64,000 bases of DNA from Botrytis cinerea B05.10 (lineage: Eukaryota; Ascomycota; Leotiomycetes; Helotiales; Sclerotiniaceae), in contig NC_037316.1 of NCBI RefSeq assembly GCF_000143535.2, positions 1,736,001-1,800,000 of the forward strand, given 5' to 3'. The first letter of the stretch is position 1, and every line of letters begins with the position of its first letter. Made by a program: the position numbers and the translations under genes. The notes below the pieces were generated by a model. That model worked only from the letters and a program-made list of their open reading frames with translations, ran no database searches and was not told the DNA's origin. Positions 35,893 to 48,251 of the stretch are shown here, one piece after another.

Positions 35893-37737
35893 ATGGCAGC
35901 TTCTTTATCACGGGCATTGCCAAAACCAAAATACACAGGTGAAGAAGAGGAGATTCCACAACATGCGCAACAGAGAGGTCCTCGAATCCTAGGCGCAGGC
36001 GCTTTGGACGATACCCAAATTGTGTTGAAGGTTGGTCTTTCATATCTTGAGCAATTAGAGGTTCCTTCTAACAATACATCACGTTCACAGAAAACCGGAC
36101 CTCCACCATATGGTAATCGAACAGGATGGCGGCCACGAGGACAAGAAGACTTTGGCGATGGAGGTGCCTTCCCAGAAATTCCAGTCGCACAGTATCCTTT
36201 AGATATGGGACGCAAATCTACTTCGTCGAATAATGCGCTGGCTCTTCAAGTCGACGGCGAGGGGAAAGTCAAGTACGATGCCATAGCACGACAAGGCCAT
36301 AATGATAAACGAATAGTACACGCCTCTTTCAAGGACCTTATACCTCTTCGACAACGAGCTGATGCCGGCGATATTAATTTAGATAGACCAAGTGAAGAAG
36401 AAGTTGCGGCTTCTACCGAACGAACGAAGAATGCCTTGGCAACTCTGGTCAGCGGTGCGGTAGCTGCACAGAAACCTAAGAACGTAAATGTCGGGGCAAG
36501 AAAGGACCCTACTTATGTCAGATACACCCCGGCGAATCAGATGGGGGATAATTCGAGGAAAAATGATCGAATCATGAAGATTGTGGAAAGGCAGCAGGAC
36601 CCCATGGAACCTCCCAAATTCAAGCATAAGAAGATTCCCCGTGGTCCTCCAAGTCCTCCGGCTCCAGTCATGCATTCGCCTCCACGAAAACTGACTGCAG
36701 AGGATCAAGAAGCTTGGAAAATTCCACCCCCTGTGTCAAACTGGAAGAATCCTAAGGGTTACACGGTTCCACTTGACAAGAGACTGGCTGCAGATGGACG
36801 AGGGTTACAGGACGTCACTATTAATGATAAATTCGCACAATTTGCAGAAGCTCTCTTCACGGCAGACAGACACGCACGAGAAGAAGTCAAGCAGAGAGCA
36901 TTGATGCAACAAAGGCTAGCAGAGAAAGAGAAGTCACAAAAAGAAGATCATCTTCGTATGTTAGCACAGAAAGCACGAGAAGAGAGGGCTGGAGCAGGCG
37001 CTGGCTCCCGAAGGCGAGACTCGAGATCCTCAAGATCTCGTTCTGGAAGTTATAGTGAATCCGAGTCAGATCGGTCCAATAGCGATGATGAAGAATTTAG
37101 AGAGCGAGAAAAGATGCGCCAAGAGAAACGAAGAGATGAAGAACGAAAATTACGACAGTCGCGCATGGGGACAGAGAGGAGGATTCAAATGATGGCAAGA
37201 GAGCAGAATCGAGATATCTCAGAAAAGGTTGCTCTAGGCTTGGCAAAACCTACACAATCAACCGAAACTATGTTTGATTCCAGATTATTCAACCGGACAA
37301 GTGGATTTGATAGTGGATTCAACGAGGATCAAGCCTATGACAAACCTCTTTTTGCAGCCCAAGATGCTATTAGTAGCATTTATCGACCACGGCAAAATAT
37401 GGATGACGACGATGATGAAGCAGCAGCTGAAGGTGAGATGGCGAAGATTCAGAAAAGTAATAGGTTTGCGGATGCGCTAGGAAAGGGAACCTTTCAAGGT
37501 GCAGCAGATGTTGAGGTAAGAAATTTCCCCTTGGTCACGACTGGGAATGAAGCTAATTTGGGGGGTGAACAGGCGAGAGAGGGTCCAGTGCAGTTTGAAA
37601 AGGATGCTGGCGATGTTTTCAATGTCGATGATTTTCTGAGCAAGGTCGGTGAGAGTTCTAATAAAAGAGAGTATGGGTTACAGGAAAGCGAGGGAAGGTC
37701 CAACAAACGGGCGAGAGTAGATGAGGACGATAATTAA
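35893..37737 (+). CDS. PRP45: Pre-mRNA-processing protein 45 (SKIP/SNW domain)
   Basis: Single exon, 614 residues. The SNW/SKIP core (about 160-350) contains the signature SNWKNPKGYTVPLDKRLAAD followed by GLQDVTINDKFAQF, and the N-terminal PPYGNRTGW block is also conserved. The C-terminal third is charged and helical (RERE/EKMRQEKR), with an Arg/Ser-rich patch (about 370-395) typical of splicing factors. Prp45 joins the activated spliceosome through the NineTeen-related complex, contacts Prp22 and snRNAs, and in animals (SKIP) also acts in transcription. It is nuclear. The absence of any intron is notable in a gene-dense, intron-rich window. Start is the first ATG of the open frame. Confidence 0.97.
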   Translation: MAASLSRALPKPKYTGEEEEIPQHAQQRGPRILGAGALDDTQIVLKVGLSYLEQLEVPSNNTSRSQKTGPPPYGNRTGWRPRGQEDFGDGGAFPEIPVAQYPLDMGRKSTSSNNALALQVDGEGKVKYDAIARQGHNDKRIVHASFKDLIPLRQRADAGDINLDRPSEEEVAASTERTKNALATLVSGAVAAQKPKNVNVGARKDPTYVRYTPANQMGDNSRKNDRIMKIVERQQDPMEPPKFKHKKIPRGPPSPPAPVMHSPPRKLTAEDQEAWKIPPPVSNWKNPKGYTVPLDKRLAADGRGLQDVTINDKFAQFAEALFTADRHAREEVKQRALMQQRLAEKEKSQKEDHLRMLAQKAREERAGAGAGSRRRDSRSSRSRSGSYSESESDRSNSDDEEFREREKMRQEKRRDEERKLRQSRMGTERRIQMMAREQNRDISEKVALGLAKPTQSTETMFDSRLFNRTSGFDSGFNEDQAYDKPLFAAQDAISSIYRPRQNMDDDDDEAAAEGEMAKIQKSNRFADALGKGTFQGAADVEVRNFPLVTTGNEANLGGEQAREGPVQFEKDAGDVFNVDDFLSKVGESSNKREYGLQESEGRSNKRARVDEDDN

Positions 37738-40062
37738 ATAGATAGACAATCATGGGAATGCATGGACAGCGTTGTATTTATAAACAATCAATAGGATTGG
37801 GGCATCCCGTGTATAAAGCATGACCTAGGCATTTGTATATTGACACATAAGTGTCTGTCTTTAATTGATCCTAAATTATCTTTTGTGGTTTATTTTGCAC
37901 CTCTTGTAGAGAGTTGATGAATCTACCTTCTCAGCAATAAGATTTCCAAGCAAGTTGGTCTGTCCTACAGCATGCAAACCCTCTTAGAAGTATCATCCAA
38001 GTTCGAGTAGTCGATATTAGAAGAAGAAAAAAAAAATGTATTAGCCCAACTTCAGGCAGATCATATTCATACACAATGAATTCTTGCTCATGTACTCAAA
38101 ATCTCTCAACGACATCCAAGTTTTTAGCTACACATCGATGGGATTGGAGACTTTTGTAATGCGGAATCCAAAATCCTTGCATTGAAGCTTCATTGTACCT
38201 ACTCTCCATACGTTTTTCTTTACTTTACAAACTTACGTATCTCTAATTTCCATTTCACCGTAGACTTAATTACTGGGTAACATTATACGCGCATTATATA
38301 AATCATTCAACCGCTTTTTCTCTCTCCCCGCCCCAAAAAATAGTGGATAATTATTAGTCGTCGCCTCGGGATGTCACTGGTGAAAGGGGTGAGCTCTTGA
38401 TTACGCGGCTTTCGACGACGACAATTTTGGAAAGGTACGACGACTTTCTTTTTTGGATTTTGATGCATGCTTTCTGCTGGTCTCGTAAATCGTAGGAGTT
38501 CTGGGCTGGAAAAGGGCAAGGAGGTTGGGAAGATAGTGACTACCGATGAGTGCTTCACGAAGGCTTGTAGTGATAGATAGATATCTAGAGAAGATTTGTC
38601 GGTATGAACTCAATGATATGGCAGCTGGTAGGTAGTTCGATAGCAATGTGTTTTTTGCATCTTTGTTTGATTGAAGTGACACGTACATACATGCATATAG
38701 ACACTTCCCAGCCAGCTGGTTCAATTGATATTAACTGTTCCTCTTCTCTCTCTTTGCCCTGCCCTGCTCGCTCTGTTGGATTCGTACCTGCCCAGACTTT
38801 TCACAACTCACTAAAAATAGGGTCTGGAGCTAGAACCACCAAAACTGGACCTCCTCCGTACAATTGAAGAAAAAAACTTGATTAGATCTTTGCTTATCTG
38901 AGTTGTCAAGGAAAACAAAGTCTTCGTATGATATCTCGGACTTTAAACTCAATTGAGGTCTGAGTTGGCATTTCGTCCTTCTAGTTGAAACAATGTCCAA
39001 TACGCATGCCGACTTATCTTCCCTATGAACTTTTATATTGGCCGAACGAACTTGATGATCTTCGTCTTCCAACACGGCAACATCATGATTCTTGATTGAA
39101 GCTCATAAACCCCCACAGTACTCGAGTAGTATGGACAGATGATTCGGCATAGGAGGGGAGAGCCCTGTACTGAGTCCTGACGAGGAAGGGGGGTGGGCTG
39201 ACAGGCATTGGGAAGTGCCGACTGGTTTGTTGGCTGTTGGAAAGGTTTGTTCATTTTGGGACCGTCGAGACAATAACAGTTTTGGCATTCGAGATCAATA
39301 ACTCTCGCATTGAGTTGTGTAGCTGTGATCTTGATCTTACAATTCATCCGCTAGTTCAGCTTAATCCAAAAGCTAAGTGATATGCTTCTTTCCTTTTCGA
39401 ATCTAATCGACTACTTGCTGTTGCTTCCATCGAATTTGTTCTTCCCTAGACTTCCTAACTACTGACCTACTCTAAAATCTAAAATCTAAAATCTAAAATC
39501 TCAAGTTCGCTCGTTCGTGCATTCGCTCGCTTTGTCCGCGTCGACCCATGCTTTCCTACACGAGGCTTGTCAGCCTGCATGTCCATCAAACCTTCTTTTC
39601 CCAACCATCCTCGCCATCGTATCCTTCCTAGGTACCTGGTTGCGACCAAAACACCCTGCCAGGTTGGTACAGGTTACAGGTTACAGGTCCCAAAGTGGAG
39701 AGACCGAACTTTCTTACTGGCTCAGCCTACTGTGAGTATCTTTCACGTCTCTATTCTCCATAAATAACCGGCCGTTTTGTAGTTGGTTGGATAAGACAAA
39801 GTAAGCTGTTCAGTCAAGGTATATATGTACAAGCGTGTCGCCCATCCTAAACTGAGTGCAGCTTTCGGGATTTGGATATCAGATATCACTCAAGCCAGTC
39901 AGGCACATACGAAATAAAAGTAGTTTTTTTATTTCTTTCTTCTGGAAACAAAACGTTCGCTCCAAACTCGGACTAGACGTCGAAGGATCGCTTTGGGAAT
40001 AAACGAAAGACAAACATTCGTTGGACAGAAAGTCGATACCGGTCGCTACAGCAGTTGGCGAA
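37738..40062. other. Intergenic, about 2.3 kb
   Basis: Contains a taaaatc-type 7-bp tandem repeat at about 39472-39502 and a C/T-rich leader-like region upstream of the GH16 gene. ORFs on both strands are under about 110 residues and overlap each other without domain-like features. Confidence 0.6.
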
Positions 40063-41423
40063 ATGAGAAACACGAATATCCCGTCGGGCTCACCACCCAA
40101 ATATGAGGTTGATGATCCAAGTTCCTTGGCACCAAGGTGGTGGGATATGAGAGCGTGGAGTAAGAAGAGATGGGCGATTTTTGGTGCAGGAATTATTATA
40201 TTGATCATCATCATCGTGGTTGCCGCTGTGGAAGGTTCAAAAAAGAACGCTTATCCAGATTACTCGCAGTTGAACTATACACTGAAGGATACTTGTAAGT
40301 TGTCTTCTTTTGTGCAATATTACATAGCCAACAATTTCGAATCCATCAACACTTCTAAGATATCCGAGAAGCAAGGCTTCCCTATCATATCCAAGAGGAG
40401 TTAGTTGCAATGGTTCTAGACCTACCCCTATGAACGTGTGGCTAGAGATTGAACGAGATGGCCCTGACATCGTGTATCTTGCTAACATCCACCAAAGACT
40501 CAGGGACTGACTTTTTCGATAACTTCGATTACTTCAATACCTACGATCCATCAGCTGGTTTCGTTCATTATGTTGATTCCGAAGTTGCCGCTCAATACAA
40601 TTTGACGTATGCTTCGTCAAGTTCTGCGGTTGTCAGAGTCGACACATCTGTCACAGCTGACAGTAACCCAAATGCATCTACTGGCCGCTTCTCAGTTCGA
40701 ATTGAGTCCAAGACACAATACACTGACGGTCTATTCATCTTCGATATTGTCCACACACCCATTGGTTGTGCTACATGGCCTGCACTGTGGCTAAGTGATC
40801 CTAACAATTGGCCAACAAATGGAGAGATCGATATCATGGAGGCAGTCAACGTTGTGAGCTCTACAAAAAATCAAATGACCCTCCATACTACGTCGGGCTG
40901 CTCCATGGATGTCAAGCGCAAAGAGACTGGAAAATCCATTCAATCTTCATGCTTGAATAGCACGAATTCCAATGCTGGATGTGGTGTGTATGACTCTGCA
41001 GGAACCTTCGGTGCGGATTTCAATTCGAATGGAGGTGGAGTTATGGCGATGGAATTACGTACCGCAGGTATTCGAATGTGGCAATTTGGACGAGATGCTA
41101 TACCAACCGATATTTCATCTGGTAGCCCAGATCCATCGACTTGGTCGGAAGCTACTGCCGATTTTCCCAGCACGAATTGCAACATTGGCAACCACTTCAG
41201 GAATCAAAGTATCATTGTCAACATTGACTTGTGCGGAAGTTGGGCAGGTACCGAAAGTGTATATGATGTTGATTGTAGGCGCTTTTCTGACTCTTTTTGA
41301 TATTTTCATACTAATCATACAATAGGTCCCGGTACTTGCACTGACTACGTCGCTAACAACGCAACGGCATTCACAGATGCTTACTGGCAATTCAACAACT
41401 TCACTGTATACCAAGCTTCATAA
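40063..41423 (+). CDS. Membrane-anchored GH16 endo-beta-glucanase (mixed-linkage type)
   Basis: Three exons: 40063-40294, 40498-41274 and 41326-41423; 368 residues. The true ATG is at 40063. A short cytoplasmic segment (about 42 residues) precedes a single signal-anchor, IFGAGIIILIIIIVVAAV, so this is a type-II membrane protein with the enzyme outside. The catalytic domain starts at YSGTDFFDNFDYF, carries the GH16 motif NGEIDIMEAVN (E-I-D-I-M-E) and ends with CPGTCTDYVANN and WQFNNFTVYQAS. Relatives cleave beta-1,3 or beta-1,3-1,4 glucans of plant or own wall. The first intron is long (203 nt), and I chose an AAAG acceptor because it alone gives DTYSGTDFF in frame. Confidence 0.92.
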
Positions 41424-42063
41424 TCCTCGATTTACACCCTTGGATGAAAACGAAAACGTGATATTCATAGAGACGGGTGTGATAGAGTTGCTCTGGAAGA
41501 ATATTCACATTGAAAAGCTGTTTGGCGGGACATCGCAATTGGGATAGGAATAGACAGGATTATACCAGGAAAATGGCGTTTATAGGAGCGTTGCTGACTA
41601 CCAGCCATAATGTTGTCTTCGTGTTGAAATTAAGACGGAATGTTATATGGACACTCAAAGCCCGTATAGATTGATAGCTTACGGAAAATAGTATTGAAGT
41701 AAAGTATTATACTTATGATGTGAAATCGCTAGGTACCTAGGGTTGTCCTTGTGTCTAAAAAGCCTAGCAAATTAGACCGGTAATGGCAAGCTAGCCAAGC
41801 CCATGATCTTGATGATGTCCCAAAAACAAACAGAATAATATAATAAATATCTCTTCTAGACATGCCCCCTTTCGCGAAACGAAATCTTATAATCCTACTT
41901 GGCAAACACTCGAGTACTTGTGCGAAACGCGAGGCTTTAGACTGTGCAAGGCCAGACATCAGCCTCGCCAAAAAAATTCTCGGTGGATTACATCTCAAGG
42001 AAACCCATCTTTGTATTCTGCCTTTTCCCTTGACGAAGAATATCACAACTACTATCGTTCAAA
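41424..42063. other. Intergenic spacer
   Basis: About 640 bp, with a TIM22 5' leader at its end. An ORF at 41862-42083 overlaps the TIM22 start in another frame and is not supported. Confidence 0.6.
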
Positions 42064-42758
42064 ATGAATGGGCCAGCATTTAATCCTCCAGGAGGGGGCC
42101 AGCAGGGTGTTGACCCTTCAACCGCTGCTGCTGTTAAAAATGTATGTTTGCTTTCTGGTTACAATTAGCATTGCTGTATGGACAAGCAGAGCCTTGCTAT
42201 GGGAAATTATCAAAGTGAATTGAACGAGAACTAATAATGTCTGATAGATGCAAATGATAATGGAATCCTGTCCGGGCAAGACTGTCGTCTCGGGTGTAAT
42301 GGGATTTGCCCTCGGTGGTGCCTTTGGTCTCTTCATGGCATCTGTATGTTTTGCCCCGCCTTGACTACTTTCCTTCCTACGCACACTTGACAATGGCTTA
42401 CCTTCCCACACAGATGCAATACGACACTCCCATTCACACCTCTACCGCAGCCGCAGAAATCCAATCCCTTCCCATGCGTGAACAACTCAAACGAGGTCTC
42501 AAAGATATGGGTAATCGCTCCTATTCCTCGGCCAAGAATTTCGGCAAAGTAGGCGCTATCTTTGCGGGCACGGAGTGTTGTGTTGAAGGGTTCAGAGCAA
42601 AGAATGATCTGAAGAATGGGGTTATTGCAGGATGTATTACCGGGGGGGTGTTGGCGGCGCCGGCGGGACCACAGGCTGCCGCAGTCGGGTGTGCGGGGTT
42701 CGCGGCTTTCAGTTTGGCGATTGATAGTTATATGAGAAGGCCGAGTGATGGGGATTAA
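42064..42758 (+). CDS. TIM22: Mitochondrial inner-membrane translocase subunit Tim22
   Basis: Three exons: 42064-42141, 42248-42343 and 42414-42758; 172 residues. The sequence runs [12 protein letters not shown], then [22 protein letters not shown] (first membrane span), then [31 protein letters not shown], the Tim17/22/23 signature. Two further Gly/Ala-rich spans end with DSYMRRPSD. The paired Cys and the E-C-x-V-E-x-x-R-x-K-x-D pattern separate it from Tim17 and Tim23. It forms the channel of the carrier translocase that inserts metabolite carriers into the inner membrane. All joins are phase 0, and the first exon is only 26 codons. Confidence 0.96.
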
Positions 42759-43359
42759 GGAGATAATTGAGGGGTGGAAGTTGTGGATTGGAACTTTAGA
42801 CGGAGCGGTTTAGATATGTATAATATGCTGCGAACAGCTTACGCATGGGATTGGAGTTATGGGCAAGCTTGGATGGGCTTTGAGTGGTTATGTTGATATG
42901 TCTGTATAGTTATGACCTTTGGATCAATGACTAATTTCACTCCTCACGAGCGTTGGTTTTAGCTTTGGCGCTTCAGTATTATGTGATGGTTTGAGTCTTT
43001 TGTCATATGTCACGAAAATCCGGCTGACTTATCGTGTCCAGTAGAGAATGCATGCGAGGAACATTTACCACAAACACATATCCTGGAGAGTTTGAATGTC
43101 TTTTATGAGTTCTATTCTTATACCCTGGAGATCCTATGCCTCTTTTGCTAGCGTGCAATCAAGCTTTTCCATACTGATGAGACAAGTATCTATAGAGCGC
43201 CAGACTCTCATCCATAATCGGTCAAACTGTCTGGGAATTTATTTAAAATGAATCAAGTATCTATAGAACACCAAATTTTCAACTATAATCAATCAAGTAA
43301 TGACAACTTTCGAGCAAACATTCTCCATCATCGTAGTATAGCGAATGCGCTCACACAAG
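42759..43359. other. Intergenic, convergent 3' ends
   Basis: About 600 bp between TIM22 and the MFS gene. A short degenerate direct repeat (caagtatctatagarc) occurs at about 43182 and 43254. No gene is seen. Confidence 0.6.
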
Positions 43360-45665
43360 CTACTTGGTGGTGAATTTACCCTTCATTCTAATCCCCTTAC
43401 CATAGACATAAAACAAGAACGGAATGGGTATAAGCGCAGCTGCTACAAAACCCAGCACACTACTTCCCCATTCGATACCCAAATTCTGAAACATCGGAGT
43501 GACAAACAGGGGAAACAAAGCAGCAAAGATGGCTCGTACAAATGTTTGGGCCGCAACCGCACTTGCTGCACATGAGGAGAAAGTGTCGATGAGGTAGTTC
43601 AGCGCAGATTGGAAAATGGTAAAGAAGCCAAATCCCATGAATACGAGGCCGATACATGGAGCTACCCAATGAATATTGGGGGAGGATGTCCAGCCGAAGA
43701 TGAAGAGGCCTGCTGCGAAGAATATACTGCCGATCATCATTGGAGGGAGGCGAGCTTCGGGGACGGGTTGGTTGTCATTTGCTTCAAACCTGCGGGTATA
43801 GAACTTGTTGTTGCTGGGGTTTGTTGGTTAGTAGAGATAGGTTGAAAATGGATTGACGACTTACAGAATGTTTGCAGTGCCGCCGAAAATTGTACCCAGG
43901 AGAAGCGCAAGAAATGGAAGCCTATTTTAATGAAGGAGATTAGCACAACATCTGCTATATGGTTGTCGTCAAGTTAGAGGCAAACTTACTCTGAAGTCAC
44001 AGGTCCGTAACTTCTAGCCAATGCAAATTGTACAGGAATCGCAGCCAGACACCTAGTAATCCATCAGTGTATGTCCACATACAACTCTCAGTTCTGACTT
44101 ACAAATAGAGAATTCCGTAAACAAACGAAGCATACAAAACCATGAGAAAACAGATCGGGGTACCCAGTAAACGAAAGGGTCGCATCAAGAACTTGTTTAC
44201 CATCTCTCTAAAGCTGAAATTGCGCTCTTCGTGTCTAGCATGTAAAGCCCAGTTTCCAGTATCGTGACGGAGACGACGTGCCTTGGCGACCAGGAGTGCA
44301 TCTGGATAGGTTTCGTTAAGTACAATAGCACCAATGATTAAGACTGCCATTTGCATGATTCCGGTTATCTTTGAAGGAGTTAGAAACCAAAAGTGCATGG
44401 TTTGGGGACTTGTGGACTTACATATTCTGTCCATCTCCATCCTAGATAGCTTGATGTAATGGCACCTCCCACAATGGGACCCATGGTTGGACCTTGAACT
44501 GGTGAGAATCATAGTTATGGAAAGGACGCATGTGCTCACCTCCAACAACAGCAAATGCATACCCGACTATAGCCGTTCCTCGCGATTGGGGTGCCCAGAT
44601 ATCAGAGAGAACGCCTCCAGTATTTGTTACCTAGATATGATGTCAGAGGACTTCGTTGAGGCCGAGGTGAAGTTTCTCACAGGAGCAGCTCCGAAGATGC
44701 CAGCAAAGAATCGTGTCAAGAGCAGCGTCTGGATGTCTTTTGCTGTGGCAGAACCAAATGAAAAGCATGCTGATATGAAAACTATTTGATACGTTAGCTG
44801 TGATTCTGCATGGTGAAGGGCAAAGAGTGCCGGCTGAGCTCAAACTGCTTGCATGATGAGATTGCTTACCTGGGGTTAAGACTGCAGCCTTTCTGCCATA
44901 ACTAATCAACAATTAGTATTGGCAACAAAGGAATGAAATGTAGCTTGTTGGGACTGCAGCAATGCAAAACATCACACAAGATCTCGAAATTGGCTTTTTG
45001 GCAACTCACATTTCTGAAAGAGGAGCCCAAAGTAGAGGACCTACATCACAAAGTGCAGTCAGCTTGACTATTCACCTCCAACTGGTGAAGGAACTATCTC
45101 ACCAAACCCAAATCCTAGTAGCAAGAAACTTACGCCCAGTAGGCTGACCTGCTCTTGATTAATGATATTCACTTTAACTTATTACGGTTCCAAGGGGGAA
45201 CAAACCTCAGGTGCAACATTGAATTCAGCTGCGACTTGATCAATAGCAGGACTGTACACAGAACTTGCCCAGGTCGAGGTCATAGTGAATAAGCCATAGA
45301 CAAATGTGGTGACCAGCTTCTTTCTGAAGGGCCAATTCAGAGGTTGATACTAATTATCTCCATCAGCACTGCCAACTCCACAACCTCGTGAGCATGCAAA
45401 TACTCACAGCATCATCAGCGCCATCAAACTCGACGATGTCAGCTTCTGTGGTCTTTGAATGCGAATTTGGGTGTGTGAACTCCTGCTGGATGCCTAGGCG
45501 GGTAAGAGATTGAGAGCGGGTGATGCGCGCTGGAGTAGATTGAGCATCTACAACGGGTTGTTTTTGGACTTCTTGTCCTTCGAGATCCAGATCAAGTACG
45601 ACTACGTTTTCGAACCAATGAGTCTCCGAGCCAGAGCTGGAAGTGGGATTGGTAGTTTGCGCCAT
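43360..45665 (-). CDS. MFS transporter, DHA1 (drug:H+ antiporter) type
   Basis: Twelve exons: 45408-45665, 45206-45349, 45103-45148, 45010-45040, 44870-44901, 44681-44781, 44540-44630, 44422-44492, 44103-44368, 43990-44052, 43865-43921 and 43360-43813; 537 residues. A cytoplasmic N-terminus of about 90 residues precedes twelve predicted spans. DHA1 landmarks are [24 protein letters not shown] (loop 2-3, motif A-like), VVGGPTMGPIVGG (motif C, antiporter signature) and SYLGWRWTEY. The tail is short and basic (KGKFTTK). Members expel drugs, polyamines or metabolites from the plasma membrane. Exons of 31-32 nt occur in the motif A region, unusually small. The gene is tandem, on the same strand, with the questin-oxidase-like gene. 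Confidence 0.94.
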
Positions 45666-46592
45666 TTCACATGCGTTTGCAAGGCAGAGAGGTGTGCAAA
45701 GCAAAGAATCGAAATTGGAGAATGGAAAGAAATCTTAGCTCATCAACGTGTAAAGTAATGTGGTAAAATACATGGGAGGACAAATCAGGATGGATACGAG
45801 ATTATTTGTTTATAAAGTGAAGCAAAGTTGAGTACCCGGGCAGCTACAGAGGTGACAACTATGATAAAGCAAATGATGCTGTGATCACTCGCCCTTCCAC
45901 TTACCCTTTCAACAACTTCAAACTTGAAGAGAAGTTCGAGACATTTTTACATTGACCAGACTTCACTCTTTAGCCCCCGTTATCGGATAGAGTCCGAAGA
46001 TGTGAGGGGCTTGACATCATCCATCCAATGAATATTTGGTAACTATCAGGTGAAAATAAAAGGGCGATGGGGCGATGTCGGAAACCAGTCAGTTGTGCTT
46101 CCACTCAACCTACTATGTTGATATGAATGCATGGATGTCTTATTTGAAACGTTTATCTTGCCTGCAGTCAAACATCATGTATTGTGCGGAGTAGTTAATG
46201 ATACATTGAATGCGTGCAGTTCACACAGAATTCTTAGTCTTTGATGGTGTATCAAACTGGCAAAACGTCAAAACAGTTGGAATCAATTCTTACATGTGCA
46301 AGATACTAGAGATATTAGCTATATCTTGGTTCATGAAAAAGAGCTTTTGACAAGAAAACGGCCTCCGTTCATTTTGTCTGAAGTCAAAATCGGAGGGAGA
46401 AGCACGGCATTTGACATGCATAACATAGAGATCAGAGGATCATGATAGCAATGACACAGCACAAGGTTAAGGTTGCATGTTTGTCCAATTAACGTCAGAT
46501 CTTCCGGGAAGAATTGCTTCATTGATAAGTACTACATCAAAAGCCCCAAAACTATAGTGTGATAAAGAGAAAGTGTGTCACAACTTCTTCAT
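45666..46592. other. Intergenic: MFS promoter and 3' flank of the questin-oxidase-like gene
   Basis: About 930 bp. A TTTATAAA-like element (about 45808-45817) may serve the MFS gene. No other gene is seen. Confidence 0.55.
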
Positions 46593-48251
46593 TTACAAAT
46601 GTACCTGTCTTGGTCTATCCACATAATCCTTCCAGGCTTCGTCAAAGCCAACACTTCTAGCCCACTGCATGAAAGGTTAGCACATCAAATATGGATGAAT
46701 GGAATGGATTATTCCATGGGGTGCGTACGGTATCTCCGGTGTCTTCAACGCTGTCGGCTACCATGTTGCCTACTTTTAGCCACATGAAGCCCTTGATCTT
46801 TGCCCAGTCTTGGTCTTCATAGCCCTGGCTGACTACCTCGGCATGAGCAACTGCTCTTCCAAGCTTCACGGCGTGGCCATCATCTTCGAACTCGAACAGC
46901 CTTTGAAACAACCCACGCCATTCCGCATCTCCAGCTTCAAGGAGCTTCGGGACATATCCCGATATCTCTTCGAGGAGTAGTTCGGGGGAACGACGGGATG
47001 CATACATGATGAGATCAAGGCGTCCCTTCCATTCCAAAAGCCTTCCCTTTTGGGCTTCGGATAAAAAGTCTTGGTTTTTGAAGGAGGTGAAGAAAATTGA
47101 ACTATTGACACAATGCATAAAGTAGAAGTCAAATTTTACCTGATGGGATGAATTTCAGCTGGAGTAAATCTGAGAAGTGTAGTATGACTCACTTGTTTTG
47201 GAGGGCGCTGCGCGGCAGCAGTGAAATAAATGGCAGAGTTGATCATTTGAGCTGTCTTGGCTTCAAGCTCACCTTTTCCGACAGTCCACTGAGATGCATA
47301 GTTGATCATTTCACCTCGAGCTCTGGCTAAGATACCATCTCGAATCTTATTGCCATCGTCCCACTCAGCAGCAGTAGAAAGCTTTTTGTCGCCTCTGATC
47401 TCGTCCAAAAGTTGTGGAATTGTCTTGTTTCCAGGTTGTGCGTTCTTTTCGACGTCCAACAAATACTGAGTGATCCACTGATCGTGGACGGAAGCTTGTG
47501 CTAGCGCTTCGGCAATGATAGCTGGTTGATTGAACTCAATACCAAACCCTAGATGAATCAGAGGATGAAGAAACCCTGGTGGCTGTTAGCAACTTCTTAG
47601 ATGCATGCAACTACAATCATGTATACCTGCAAACATTCTGCCGAGCATGTCATCTGCTTTCGCATCGCCTGCAAAAACACGTTCTTTCAATACATCTTTC
47701 CATCCTTTGGTTTCAATTTCTCGCTGCCAGAATACCAGAAAGTCATGATAGTACTTTTGTTTACCAAGATGGTTGTGGAAATTGTCTGGTATGGACATGT
47801 CGACCGGGGCCTAGATAGTTCAGAAACAGTGCTATGGAATGTCGGGGATTGAGATAATACAAAACATGGGTTATGTGGTAAGGCTGGGTTTCAAAAGTAG
47901 TACATTTGGAAGAACCTGAACTTACTTGATTCGTAGAAAGTACAACGGGGCGTTGATATGATGCATTAAGTTTATACTGCCGCTCAATGACGGATGCCGG
48001 AGCACCAAGGCCGTATAGAGTCAACAAGTGATGGGCAATGTGGTTGTGAAATCCAGTATTATTGAAGAAGATGTGGTGTTTCTGTAATAAGCACATGTGA
48101 GGACGTATCTTCAAGACAAAACGAGACATCTTACATCATGATTCTCTTGTAGTAGCTCCGATGTTTTTTTGGCAGTTTCCGAATCTTGAGACCCAAACTT
48201 AAACACGCCAGTATCGTCAGGAGTGAGGTGAATGGTTTTTGAAGTAGCCAT
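46593..48251 (-). CDS. Questin-oxidase-like protein (AflY/DUF4243 family)
   Basis: Six exons: 48135-48251, 47926-48081, 47627-47810, 47193-47575, 46729-47139 and 46593-46664; 440 residues. Blocks FFNNTGFHNHIAHHLLTLYGLGAP, then YYHDFLVFWQREIETKGW, then GFLHPLIHLGFGIEFNQPAIIAEALAQ match the questin-oxidase-like family. This includes the Aspergillus AflY and GedK proteins, which are linked to Baeyer-Villiger-type ring cleavage of anthraquinones and related compounds. The repeated His (HNHIAHH, HPLIH) are conserved in the family. Most fungal members lie outside known clusters and have no assigned substrate. The last 23 codons are uncertain: a GTACAT donor-like site just before the stop could extend the gene. 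No signal peptide; probably cytosolic. Confidence 0.87.

Noticed and set aside
43360..48251. Secondary-metabolite gene cluster
   Set aside because: Only two candidate accessory genes are present, with no backbone synthase or pathway regulator in the window.
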